From contig JAXLYX010000008.1 in the NCBI GenBank assembly GCA_046351215.1, positions 485,517-549,516 of the forward strand: a DNA stretch of 64,000 nt, in the 5' to 3' direction. The DNA comes from JAXLYX01 sp046351215 (GTDB lineage: Bacteria; Myxococcota_A; Polyangia; Polyangiales; Houyiibacteriaceae). Position numbers and translations under genes: made by a program. The notes under the pieces were generated by a model. That model saw only the letters and a program-made list of their open reading frames with translations. It did not search any database and was not told where the DNA came from. Numbering within the stretch: position 1 is the stretch's first letter; the number at the start of each line of letters is the position of its first letter. Of the stretch, positions 49,884 through 58,382 are shown one piece after another.

Positions 49884-51314
49884 TCAGGCCTCGTGCTCGC
49901 GGCGATTCTGCAGCTCGAGGATCGCCCGCAGCGCGAAGTACGCGTAGACCGATGCGAGGACGACGCCCGTGAGCGCGGCGAGCGCGACGTAGAGCTTCGT
50001 GAGCGCGGCCTGTGTGAAGTCGTAGTCGTTCACGAGCCGCTCGAGGTCGCCGCTCCCGTCGCCCGCCGCGCCGAAGAGCGAGCCCATCGGCATCGGGGTC
50101 CTTCCGCGCGCGACGTCGATCCACAGGCGCACGGAGGCCGTCCATGCGCCGGCTGCGGGCACGAGCAGGAGGAAGCGGAAGAAGTCCCAGCGGAATCGAT
50201 CGGGGACGGGGAAGTAGAACGCGACCATCACGAACGTCGTCAGCCAGAACTCCCCGCCGATCCCGTCGAGGAGGATGATCATCTTCGCCGTGTCGTCCGG
50301 GAGCACGAGCGAGAAGAGACCCTGCAGCACGGCGAGCGTGATGCCCACGGCGATCGCGAACGGTCGTGCCTCGACGTAGCCGCGGTAGACGAGGACGCCG
50401 ACGAGGAAGAGGAAGCAGAGGCCCGTGAACAGAGACGGGTCTTCCTTCCACGAAGTGAACCCGCAGGGCAGCGGGAGGGCTGCTCGGCTCGAGAGCCATG
50501 CCGGCAGCGCATGGCCGAGCTCGTGGAATTGGATCTGGAAGGGGAAGAGCAGGAGGCGGCCGAAGCGCGTGGCGCCGACGAGCCCCATGAGGAGGAGGGA
50601 GATCGGCAATGCGAGGAGCTGCACCAGCGGATGGCCGAATTCGAGGCGTGCGCTCGCGAGCGGCTCCTCGACGCGTGGGGCCGGAGCCAGCGCAGGGGCC
50701 AAAGGCGGAGGAAGCGGGCGCGCCGTCGGGGCGCGCAGCGGCGCCTCGTGCACCGTGCCCACGGGAGCGGGCGCGGGCGCGACCGGATCGGCGGGGAGGT
50801 CGAGGGCCATCGAGCCGCGCACGATCTCGTCGTCCTCGGTGGGGAGAGAGCGCCGTGCGGGCGGCAGCGACGGGAGGTCGAGGCCGGCGTCGAGGTCGAT
50901 CGCGGGCTTTTCGATCCGCAGGGGCGCACGGGTGGCGGGCTCGAGCGAGGGGCGGACGATCGGGGGCGCCGCCGCGGGACGCAATCGGCCGAGGACGCCG
51001 ACGTCGAGGAAGAGCGAGCCGCAGCGCTCGCAGCGGGCGAGGCCCTCGTCGACGTCGCCCGAGCGCGTCTCGACGAGGTCGCCCCCGTCCGCGGTGGGGC
51101 AGGCGAGCGGGAGGGCCGGCAGCGCCTTCGCGAACGGATTCGGCAGCGAGATCGCCGAGGGCGCCGCGAGCTCGCCGCCGAGCAGCCGTGCGACCTCGGA
51201 GCCGGGGCAGAAGACCGCGCGGCAGCGAGGGCAGAAGAGCGCTTTCGCTCCGCTGGGATCGGTGAGGGGAACGAGCTTCGGGTCGTGGCAACGGGGACAG
51301 CGGAGCTCGGCCAT
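49884..51314 (-). CDS. Zinc-ribbon integral membrane protein with HEXXH motif (M50-like)
   Basis: Predicted protein of 476 aa. The N-terminal 110 residues hold three zinc-ribbon-type pairs: CPRC, CPRCRAVFC and CERCG. A long Pro/Ala-rich linker follows. The membrane half has about six hydrophobic helices. Its second helix region reads LLLFPFQIQFHELGHALPAWL, with HELGH at residues 264-268, a classic HEXXH zinc-protease motif as in intramembrane M50 peptidases. The second M50 motif (NxxPxxxxDG) is not evident, so activity is uncertain. ATG 51314 (MAELRCPRC) is preferred over 51326. It is divergent from the GH-A glycosidase, 62 bp away. Confidence 0.8.
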   Translation of the reverse strand: MAELRCPRCHDPKLVPLTDPSGAKALFCPRCRAVFCPGSEVARLLGGELAAPSAISLPNPFAKALPALPLACPTADGGDLVETRSGDVDEGLARCERCGSLFLDVGVLGRLRPAAAPPIVRPSLEPATRAPLRIEKPAIDLDAGLDLPSLPPARRSLPTEDDEIVRGSMALDLPADPVAPAPAPVGTVHEAPLRAPTARPLPPPLAPALAPAPRVEEPLASARLEFGHPLVQLLALPISLLLMGLVGATRFGRLLLFPFQIQFHELGHALPAWLSSRAALPLPCGFTSWKEDPSLFTGLCFLFLVGVLVYRGYVEARPFAIAVGITLAVLQGLFSLVLPDDTAKMIILLDGIGGEFWLTTFVMVAFYFPVPDRFRWDFFRFLLLVPAAGAWTASVRLWIDVARGRTPMPMGSLFGAAGDGSGDLERLVNDYDFTQAALTKLYVALAALTGVVLASVYAYFALRAILELQNRREHEA

Positions 51315-51376
51315 GCGAGCGCGCATCGTACCATGGGCCCCGAGGTGAGACGCATCCGGCGTATGCTCCGCTTCCC

Positions 51377-52822
51377 ATGGGGACGAGCCTCTATCGCTGC
51401 GCGTCCGTGCGCTGTCCCGGTCGACACGCCTCGCCCGAGCACGTCTGCGCTCCGCGCGCGGACGGAGGCCCCGGCGCGTTCCGCTGCGCGCGCATCGCGC
51501 CGCCCTGCGGCCTGCATGCGAAGCCCTCGCACGTCTGTCCGGATCGCGGAGATCCCCACGCGTGGAGCTGCGGTCGCGCCGAGCCTCCGTGCCCCGGTCA
51601 TCCCGATCGGCGCGCGAAGAGTCGATGCCCGAGCGGTCTCTGGCGTTGCACGCGCACCGTTCCCGCGTGCGAAGGACATCGGCGGCCCGGCCTCGTCTGT
51701 CGCGATGCGGGGGCCGACGAGCCCGTCGCGCCCGCGAAGCCCCGCCATGGCAAGAGCCCGGCTCCGCCTTCCGGAGGCGACGCGCATGGCCCGCGGACGC
51801 TCGAGGTCGGGCTGAACCTCCCGTGGTCCTTCCAGTACTGCGGCTACGACTTCGGTCGTCCGCCCGAGGGATGGCGCTCGAAGCATCCTTCCCCGCGTCG
51901 GTGGGAAGAGGAGCTCGGCGACGTGCTCCGCGAGATCGTCGCCGCGGGGGTCACTGTCGTCCGCTTCTGGCTCCTCGCCGACGGGATCTCCCTCGTCCGC
52001 TCGGATGCCGCCGAGCTCCCCGAGGGCTTCGTCGACGACGTCCGGGGCCTCCTCGACACGCTCCACGTACACGGGCTCCGCGCGATCCCTTCGCTCACGA
52101 GCTTCGAGCTCTTCTTCCCCGAGCTGCGGACGAAGGACGGAAAGCGGAAGCGAGGCTTCGCCGAGCTCGTCCTCGGCGATCCGGAGCGGGGCGACGAGCC
52201 TGCGATCGAGCGGTTCTTCGATGCGACGCTCGCGCCGCTCCTCGGGATCCCGGGGCCCGAGGGAGAGAGGCTCCATCCCGCCGTGCTCGCGTGGGAGGTG
52301 ATGAACGAGCCGAGCTGGTGCCTCGAGAAACGCGAGGTCGGTGCGGAGGCGATGTCGCTCTTCCTCCATCGCGGCGTACGGCGCATCGCGGCCTCCGGGC
52401 ACCGTGCGACGATCGGCTTCGTCCGGGAGCATGAGCCCTTCCTCTCGCCCGAGCTCGAGAGCGAGCTCCGCATGCTCGCGACCGACGGCCGCTACTTCCA
52501 CCAGCTCCACTACTACCCGCGCCCCGGCGCGTCGGGCTGCCCGCCGCGCGCCGAGACGACGTTCCCGAACGCGACGATCGTCGGCGAGCTCGCGATCTCC
52601 GATCCACCCTCCGCGCGCTGGCCCGACGCGGCGACGCGCGAGAGCGAGCTCGAGCCCTCGGGCTACCTCGGGGGGCGGCTCCGGCACCTCGAGACCCTCG
52701 GCTACCCGCTCGCGATCCTCTGGTCGAGGCATGCGAGCGACGACAAGAGCGGCTGGGATCCCGAGATCGTGCGCCAGCTCCGCGCGTTCACCGAGCGGCC
52801 GCTCGTGCGCTCCTCCGGCTGA
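51377..52822 (+). CDS. GH-A clan glycoside hydrolase (GH5-like) with Cys/His-rich N-terminus
   Basis: Predicted protein of 481 aa. Residues 5-115 contain repeated Cys/His units (RCPGRHASPEHVC, PPCGLHAKPSHVC, PPCPGHPDRRAKSRC, PACEGHRRPGLVC). These could bind metal or carry disulfides. The catalytic part begins near 145 with LEVGLNLPWSFQYCGYDFG. It shows a (beta/alpha)8 glycosidase pattern: acid/base Glu311 in WEVMNEPSW and nucleophile Glu404 in IVGELAISD, 93 residues apart, as in cellulase/mannanase families. No signal peptide, so an intracellular or non-classically exported enzyme. The substrate is unknown. Confidence 0.85.
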   Translation: MGTSLYRCASVRCPGRHASPEHVCAPRADGGPGAFRCARIAPPCGLHAKPSHVCPDRGDPHAWSCGRAEPPCPGHPDRRAKSRCPSGLWRCTRTVPACEGHRRPGLVCRDAGADEPVAPAKPRHGKSPAPPSGGDAHGPRTLEVGLNLPWSFQYCGYDFGRPPEGWRSKHPSPRRWEEELGDVLREIVAAGVTVVRFWLLADGISLVRSDAAELPEGFVDDVRGLLDTLHVHGLRAIPSLTSFELFFPELRTKDGKRKRGFAELVLGDPERGDEPAIERFFDATLAPLLGIPGPEGERLHPAVLAWEVMNEPSWCLEKREVGAEAMSLFLHRGVRRIAASGHRATIGFVREHEPFLSPELESELRMLATDGRYFHQLHYYPRPGASGCPPRAETTFPNATIVGELAISDPPSARWPDAATRESELEPSGYLGGRLRHLETLGYPLAILWSRHASDDKSGWDPEIVRQLRAFTERPLVRSSG

Positions 52823-52862
52823 CGCGCCCGGGGCGTGCTATCGATCGCCCGAGCGAGGAACC

Positions 52863-53030
52863 ATGAGCGACATCCACTGGACCCCCGAAGCCCTGAAGAA
52901 GATCGAGCGCGTGCCCTTCTTCGTCCGCCCCTTCGCGAAGAAGAAGGCGGAGAGCGAGGCGCGCGCCCGCGGCATCACGACGATCACGGCGGAGCTGCTG
53001 GAACAGCTCCGGAAGGCTCAGCACGGCTGA
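52863..53030 (+). CDS. PCP_red mini-protein
   Basis: Predicted protein of 55 aa: MSDIHWTPEALKKIERVPFFVRPFAKKKAESEARARG and then ITTITAELLEQLRKAQ. This is the compact helical module (PF08369, PCP_red) known as the C-terminal end of the light-independent protochlorophyllide reductase subunit B. Stand-alone copies occur in many non-photosynthetic bacteria, with unknown function. A GAGG ribosome site lies 5 nt before the ATG. It follows the glycosidase by 40 bp. Its 3' 47 bp overlap the convergent protease gene. Confidence 0.82.
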   Translation: MSDIHWTPEALKKIERVPFFVRPFAKKKAESEARARGITTITAELLEQLRKAQHG

Positions 53031-54894
53031 AGGGGGGCGCGGCGGTCGGGCAGGGCGGGACGACTCCTCGCCCGAAGCCCACGCCGACCACGAAGACCAT
53101 GCGCGTCATCGCCAGGCTCGGAGGCGCCGAGGGATGGAGCCCGTAGCCGCCTCCGTAGGCCGAGGCCCAGTAGACGTCCATCTGACGTCCGAACGTGAAG
53201 GCTCCGCCGAATTCGACGAAGACGTCCCAGACGCGCGTGAACTGACGACGGTAGCCGACACCCACCTCGATCACGGCGCCGACCTTCGGATCGGCGTAGG
53301 GCAGGATCGCCATGCCGACGGCCGGGCGGAGGTAGAGCTCGCGCTTCTTCGCCACGAGCAAGCGGATGCGCGGCGCGACCGTGAGGTCCGCCTCGTAGGT
53401 AGGCAGGCCGGCGATCACCCGCTGCGTGAGCGCACCCTCGAGGGCGAGCCAGCGGCCGAGCAGGGCCTCGGCCCCGAGCCGGAGGCCGAGCTCGGCGATC
53501 CCGGGATTCGAGCTCGGGAACTGGTTCGAGGGATCGTAGAGGTGACCGCCGCCGAAGCCTCCGTCGAGCGCGAGCACGTAGCGCGTGCCACGGCTCGCGA
53601 TGCGCGGCTCGGCCGACGCGCTCGTCGGAAGGCCGAGCGAGACGAAGAGCGCGACGAGGGCCACGACGAGCGGAGCGCGACGACGCGCGGCTCGGCGCGC
53701 GAGCGCGAGGGCGCAGGCGACGAGCGCGAGACCGGGGAGCCCGACGGGCAGAGCCGCGCCCGGCGCGCCGACCGAGCAGATGGCCCCGCTCGGAGGCACG
53801 AACGGCCCGCAATCGTAGGGTGAATTCTCGGGTGTCTCGCCGCCCGAACAGTTGCCGTCGCCCTCGATCGGCTGCGGGCAATCTCCGGGGCAGCTCAGCG
53901 TCTCGCCCGAGGTGCAGAAGCCGTCGCCGCACGACGGCGTACCGCCGCAGAGGCGCGCGCTCGGATAGCCCTGCTCGCCGCAGAGATCGTCGAGGGCCTT
54001 GAACGCGTAGGTCACCATCTCGGTCGCGAGCGATTCGTCGACCTCGCGATCGACGACGGTGCATTGTCCTCTCGAATCCCACGCGTAGTCGGACGCCATG
54101 GAGCGGACGAGGATCCCGACCACGTTGCCGTCGGCGTCGAAGACGCCGCTGCCCGAATTGCCGTGGAACGCGTCGAGGCTCGTCACGAAGAAATCGAGGT
54201 TCTTCGGGCCGGGATCGGTGACGTAGCCGCCGTCGTCGATCTTCATCGGGATTCCCGTCGGGAATCCGATCTCGGCGACGGGGGTGCCGACCTCGAGGCG
54301 TCCACGCGAACGCGTGACGGGAGCCGGCGTGCGGCCCACGACGGGACGATCGAGCTGCACGATCGCGTAGTCGAGGTCGCCGGTGAAGCTCCACGCGACC
54401 ACGCGGCGGCAGGAGTACACGTCGTCGAGACCGATCGTCTGGAGCGCCGTCGGGCTCGTCATGTAGAAGTCGAAGACGAAGCGCGCGTCGTTGCAGTGGA
54501 GCGAGCCGGCTTCGTCCTTCACTCGCGGAACCACGCAATGACCGGCGGTGAGCACGAGATCGTCGTCGATCAGCGTGGCCGAGCAGGTGGCGATCGAGAG
54601 CTGGTTCCCGTAGCGCTGGTCGGAACAGAGGTCGTTGCGCTCCTCGAGTGTCGAGCCCACCGGGACGAAGGTCGTCCCATCGAGGAAGAAACGTCCCGAG
54701 CGGACGACGGCCGCGATCGACGAGATGGCCGTCGTCTTCAAGACGTCGGTGGGATGCTCGTAGACGTCCTGGCGGTCGTCCTGCCCGTTGATCACGGGCT
54801 CGGCGTGCGAGGCGACGGGCGCGGCGCGAGGCTCGTCGCAGGCCGCGGCGAGGAGGAGGAAAGGAAGAGCAGCGAAGGCGGGAAGCGAGCGCAT
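52984..54894 (-). CDS. Trypsin-like protease fused to MYXO-CTERM-like tag and beta-barrel domain
   Basis: Predicted protein of 636 aa. Lipoprotein-like signal MRSLPAFAALPFLLLAAAC. The chymotrypsin-type triad is visible: TAGHC (His119), DLDYAIVQ (Asp175) and FHGNSGSG (Ser247). A Cys-rich segment (310-365) follows. A tripartite sorting tag comes next: AICSVG at 371-376, a hydrophobic helix and ARRAARRRA at 399-407, as in MYXO-CTERM. This tag should be the C-terminus, but the frame continues with a signal-peptide-like LVVALVALFVSLGLPTSASA (409-428) and about 200 residues of outer-membrane-barrel-like strands. Loss of a stop between two genes, or a true fusion, would both explain it. Confidence 0.82.
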   Translation of the reverse strand: MRSLPAFAALPFLLLAAACDEPRAAPVASHAEPVINGQDDRQDVYEHPTDVLKTTAISSIAAVVRSGRFFLDGTTFVPVGSTLEERNDLCSDQRYGNQLSIATCSATLIDDDLVLTAGHCVVPRVKDEAGSLHCNDARFVFDFYMTSPTALQTIGLDDVYSCRRVVAWSFTGDLDYAIVQLDRPVVGRTPAPVTRSRGRLEVGTPVAEIGFPTGIPMKIDDGGYVTDPGPKNLDFFVTSLDAFHGNSGSGVFDADGNVVGILVRSMASDYAWDSRGQCTVVDREVDESLATEMVTYAFKALDDLCGEQGYPSARLCGGTPSCGDGFCTSGETLSCPGDCPQPIEGDGNCSGGETPENSPYDCGPFVPPSGAICSVGAPGAALPVGLPGLALVACALALARRAARRRAPLVVALVALFVSLGLPTSASAEPRIASRGTRYVLALDGGFGGGHLYDPSNQFPSSNPGIAELGLRLGAEALLGRWLALEGALTQRVIAGLPTYEADLTVAPRIRLLVAKKRELYLRPAVGMAILPYADPKVGAVIEVGVGYRRQFTRVWDVFVEFGGAFTFGRQMDVYWASAYGGGYGLHPSAPPSLAMTRMVFVVGVGFGRGVVPPCPTAAPPFSRAEPSGAVPAAPP

Positions 54895-55031
54895 GGGGGC
54901 GCCTCGGAAGGTCGAGGGGTTCGGGTCCAACATATACGGCCCGGAGCGGCGCGAGCTACCCGCGTGACATCCACCACGACTTCCGCAAAGCTGGCCCTCC
55001 GCGGGAGGGAGTCCCGCCCGGAGGAGGGCCC

Positions 55032-56096
55032 ATGGCCGAGCTGGTGGATCAGCCGAAGAAGGTGCGCGAGGGCGAGGAGCTCGACGGACCGAAGCTCGAG
55101 GCCTATTTGAAGTCCAAGGTGCCCGGCCTCGAGGGCACGATGCGCGTCGCACAGTTCCCGGGGGGCGCGTCGAACCTCACGTACTCCGTCGCCTTCGACA
55201 ACGCCGACCTCGTGCTCCGCCGTCCGCCCTTCGGCAAGAAGCCGAAGAGTGGCCACGACATGAAGCGCGAGGCGACGGTGATGCAGCGCCTCCATCCCCA
55301 CTACCCGACGCCCGAGGTCGTGCTCTTCTGCGACGATCCCGAGGTGATGGGCTGCGACTTCTTCGTGATGCGCCGCATCCGCGGGATCATCTTCCGCAAG
55401 GACGTGCCGAAGGAGCTCGCGTTCGGTCCCGAGAAGGCCCGCGAGCTCGCGTATTCGGTGATCGACGAGCTCATCCGCCTCCACCAGCTCGACTACCAGG
55501 CGATCGGCCTCGCCGATCTCGGTCATCCCGAGGGCTACGTCAAGCGCCAGGTCGACGGCTGGATCGGCCGCTACGAGGCGGCGCGCACGCCGGACGCCGC
55601 CGACTTCCGCGGCGTGATGGAGTGGCTGCGCGCGAAGATGCCCGCCGAGAGCGGCGCGAGCATCGTCCACAACGATTTCCGCATCGACAACTGCATCATG
55701 GATCCCGCGGATCCCACGAAGGTGATCGGCGTGCTCGACTGGGAGATGGCGACGATCGGCGATCCGCTGATGGATCTCGGCAACACGCTCACGTACTGGA
55801 TCCAGGCGGACGATCCCCCCGCGTTCCAGATGGTGCGCGCCCAGCCGACGCACCTCCCCGGCATGCCGACGCGCGACGAGCTCGTGCAGCACTACGCCGC
55901 GAAGACGGGACGCACGATCGACTCCTTCGAGTGGTACCTCGCCTGGGGTTGCTTCCGGCTCGCCGTGATCGTGCAGCAGATCTACTACCGCTTCTTCCAC
56001 GGTCAGACGAAGGACGAGCGCTTCCGCTCGTTCGTCCACTTCGGCGCGCTGCTCGAGCAGGCCGCCCTCGGCTACCAGAAGCGCGCCGGCGGATGA
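55032..56096 (+). CDS. APH-family phosphotransferase (ACAD10-like kinase)
   Basis: Predicted protein of 354 aa with the aminoglycoside-phosphotransferase/choline-kinase fold. An N-terminal GGASNLTYSV loop (nucleotide binding) precedes a catalytic loop SIVHNDFRIDNCIMD (His-x-Asp) and the metal-binding VLDWEMATIGDPLMDLG. This version, with LPGMPTRDELVQHYAAKTGR in the C-terminal lobe, is the type found beside or fused to acyl-CoA dehydrogenases (ACAD10/11), probably phosphorylating hydroxylated acyl or similar metabolites. Antibiotic resistance is less likely. Its TGA overlaps the ATG of the downstream methyltransferase (ATGA), so they are coupled. Confidence 0.9.
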   Translation: MAELVDQPKKVREGEELDGPKLEAYLKSKVPGLEGTMRVAQFPGGASNLTYSVAFDNADLVLRRPPFGKKPKSGHDMKREATVMQRLHPHYPTPEVVLFCDDPEVMGCDFFVMRRIRGIIFRKDVPKELAFGPEKARELAYSVIDELIRLHQLDYQAIGLADLGHPEGYVKRQVDGWIGRYEAARTPDAADFRGVMEWLRAKMPAESGASIVHNDFRIDNCIMDPADPTKVIGVLDWEMATIGDPLMDLGNTLTYWIQADDPPAFQMVRAQPTHLPGMPTRDELVQHYAAKTGRTIDSFEWYLAWGCFRLAVIVQQIYYRFFHGQTKDERFRSFVHFGALLEQAALGYQKRAGG

Positions 56097-56857
56097 ACGG
56101 CAAGCGACAACGCGAGGTCCGCGTCACGGGCCGCAACGCCGTCAGGGCGCTCTTCGATGCACGTCCCGACGACGTGATGCGCTTCTTCCTGATCGAGGAG
56201 GCCGTCCACGGCTTCGGCGAGGATCTCCGCCGCCTCGCGCGGTCGCGGAAGCCCTATCGCGTGGTCCCGCGCGTCGAGCTCGACGCCCTCGCCGAGGGCA
56301 CGCATCACGAGGGCGTCTGCGCGTTCGCGCGGCCGCGCGACGAGGTCTCGCTCGCGGCGGTGCTCGCGAAGCCCGGGCCCCTCTCGCTCGTCGCCCTCCC
56401 GGGCGTGGGCAATCCCCACAACCTCGGCGCGATCCTCCGCGTGGCGGCCCATTTCGGCGTCGACGCGGTGCTCCTCGAGGACGACGGGCCACGCCTCACG
56501 GCGGCGGCGGCGCGCATCGCCGAGGGAGGCGCCGAGCACGTGGCGCTCGTGCGCGTGCCGAGGCTCGAGGACGTGCTGGGCGCGCTCCGGGCGCAGGGAG
56601 TCGAACTGCTCGGTACGTCGAGCCATGCGGAGGGGGCGCGGTCCCTCTACGCGACGAAGCTCGGCGCGCGCTCGCTCTTCGTCTTCGGTGCGGAAGGAGA
56701 GGGTCTCCCGCCCTCGCTCCTCCGCGCGATGGACGCGAACCTCGAGGTGCCCGGGAGCGGCCACGTCGAGAGCCTCAACGTCGCGACGGCCGTGGCCGTG
56801 GTGCTCGGGGAGGCGTATCGGCAGAGGGGTGGAGCGGGGAAGCCGGCGGGGCGCTGA
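56093..56857 (+). CDS. SpoU/TrmH-family RNA methyltransferase
   Basis: Predicted protein of 254 aa. The N-terminal substrate-binding domain includes VRVTGRNAVRALFDARPDDVMRFFLIEE. The SPOUT catalytic knot follows: LPGVGNPHNLGAILRVAAHFGVDAVLLEDDG, LFVFGAEGEGLPPSLLRAMDANLEVPGSGHVESLNVATAVAVVLGEAYRQR. All three signature motifs (NxxN/R, E-G-xGL, SLN) are intact. It methylates 2'-OH of a nucleotide in rRNA or tRNA using AdoMet. The target (23S G2251-like or tRNA) cannot be told. It is coupled to the APH-type kinase by a 4-bp overlap. Its stop lies within an inverted repeat shared with the convergent gene. Confidence 0.92.
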   Translation: MNGKRQREVRVTGRNAVRALFDARPDDVMRFFLIEEAVHGFGEDLRRLARSRKPYRVVPRVELDALAEGTHHEGVCAFARPRDEVSLAAVLAKPGPLSLVALPGVGNPHNLGAILRVAAHFGVDAVLLEDDGPRLTAAAARIAEGGAEHVALVRVPRLEDVLGALRAQGVELLGTSSHAEGARSLYATKLGARSLFVFGAEGEGLPPSLLRAMDANLEVPGSGHVESLNVATAVAVVLGEAYRQRGGAGKPAGR

Positions 56858-56909
56858 GGCGGAGGGCGCGGATCGTCGTCGAGCCCATCTGAGCGACCGT
56901 CCGCCTCAG
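56854..56909. terminator. Inverted repeat covering both stop codons
   Basis: CTGAGGCGGA (56854-56863) and TCCGCCTCAG (56900-56909) are perfect complements. Each arm contains the stop codon of one of the two convergent genes, with a 36-nt loop. Possible bidirectional terminator. Confidence 0.45.
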
Positions 56910-58261
56910 GGATGCGCCCCGGCCACGAACGCGCTCGGTCGCTCGACGCGCTCGAGCGGGCGCGGCGGAGGCACCGTCCCGAGCACTCTCCAGGCGATCC
57001 GCGGCTCGAGCAGGCCTCCACCGAAGTCCTCGAGGTTCGCGGCGCGGTCGAATGCGCGGACGACCTCGGGGTGACGCAGCGAGGCCGCGTGGATCCGATC
57101 GAGGTAGGCATGCACGAGGCGCAGGCCGAAAGGTCGTGCACCCGTCGTGCGCCGATGACGGAAGTCCTCGGCCGTCGTCATCGACCAGACGGCGTCGACG
57201 ATCCGCTCGAAGTCGGCGAGGGCCTTCTTCGCGGCGACGGTCGGGTCCTCCTCGCTCGCGAGGCGCTCGTCGAGCGCTTCGACCTCGAGGCCGGCGACGG
57301 TGATCCCCTGTCCGTAGACGGGATTGAAGACGGCGAGCGCATCGCCGATGGGGACGAGACCGTCCGGCAACCCCATCGGACCGAAGCGCAGGCGTCGGCT
57401 CGAGGTGCTCCGATTCGTCGAGAGGCGCGAGACGAAATCCGCGTCGTGCACGACCTCGTGCACCACGTCGCAGCGCAAGCTCGCGGCGAAGTCGGGAACC
57501 TCGGCGGGACGCGTCGGCAGGGTCGAGTCGCCGGTGGCGACGAACGTGGAGACGACGAGCCCGTTCTCGACCTCGGCGAGCATCGCGCCACGTGGGACCT
57601 CGGTCGTGCCGAGGACGAAGAGCGAGCGCCAGCCGTTCGGGAAGGGACGCTTCGTCCGGAGGAGCGCGCTCGCATAGCCGTAGCCTGCGTCGACCACGGT
57701 CTCCTCGGGCGGATCGAAGTCGAAGGCCGCGAGCATCCGGAGGATCGACGAGCCCCGCCCGCTCGCGTCGACGACGAGCTCGCCCTCGATCACCTCGCCC
57801 GACTCGATGCGCACACCGCGAGCTCGGCGACGATCGTCGAGCACGAGCCCGCGAACCGGGCACCCGCCGCGGACCCGGATCTCGGGCGTCGAGCGGACGC
57901 GGCGTACGAGCACGTCGTCGAGGAGCGAGCGCGTGGCGAAGAGGTACGAGGGCCCGGGGCCGGGGAGCGGTGGCCGGAACCCGTAGGGTCCGAGCCAGCC
58001 GACCTCGCGGTTCCCGTCTTCGAGCACGGCGCCGCGGCCGACGAGCTCGTCACGGATTCCCGGGAAGTATCGCTCGAGCGATCGCTGTCCTCGGGTGAGG
58101 AGCCCGTGCAGATGCGAAGCCTGCGGGATCCCTCGCCGAGGTCCCCCTTCGAGAGAGAGGGCGTCGCGCTCGAGCACGACGACATCCCGTGCGTGACGAG
58201 CGAGCATGCGGGCCGCGAGCAGCCCGGCTGCGCTCGCGCCGATGACGATGGCGCGTTCCAT
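56906..58261 (-). CDS. FAD-dependent monooxygenase/oxidoreductase
   Basis: Predicted protein of 451 aa. A Rossmann dinucleotide fold starts at residue 4 (AIVIGASAAGLLAARML), followed by VVVLERD. The substrate-side segment GIPQASHLHGLLTRGQRSLERYFPG and the second FAD motif GLVPIGDALAVFNPVYGQGITVAGLEVEAL (GD...P..GqG) are those of tryptophan-halogenase/geranylgeranyl-reductase-like flavoproteins. A VVDASGRGSS motif is also present. No signal peptide. The catalytic Lys of halogenases (GWxWxIP region) is not seen, so a hydroxylase or reductase is more likely. It is monocistronic, convergent with the methyltransferase gene. Confidence 0.9.
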   Translation of the reverse strand: MERAIVIGASAAGLLAARMLARHARDVVVLERDALSLEGGPRRGIPQASHLHGLLTRGQRSLERYFPGIRDELVGRGAVLEDGNREVGWLGPYGFRPPLPGPGPSYLFATRSLLDDVLVRRVRSTPEIRVRGGCPVRGLVLDDRRRARGVRIESGEVIEGELVVDASGRGSSILRMLAAFDFDPPEETVVDAGYGYASALLRTKRPFPNGWRSLFVLGTTEVPRGAMLAEVENGLVVSTFVATGDSTLPTRPAEVPDFAASLRCDVVHEVVHDADFVSRLSTNRSTSSRRLRFGPMGLPDGLVPIGDALAVFNPVYGQGITVAGLEVEALDERLASEEDPTVAAKKALADFERIVDAVWSMTTAEDFRHRRTTGARPFGLRLVHAYLDRIHAASLRHPEVVRAFDRAANLEDFGGGLLEPRIAWRVLGTVPPPRPLERVERPSAFVAGAHP

Positions 58262-58382
58262 GGTCCCCCCCCCGGTCGTGGCGAACGCCGAGCCACGACA
58301 CGAGCCTTCAGGGTACTCCCGGCGACCCCGGCGTCCATGGTCATCGTTCGAGGGACGCCGCTCGAGGCCGCCCGATCGGCGC

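Noticed and set aside
55032..56096. Aminoglycoside resistance gene
   Set aside because: The protein has the APH fold, but its C-terminal lobe matches the acyl-CoA-dehydrogenase-associated type. Coupling to an RNA methylase does not indicate resistance.
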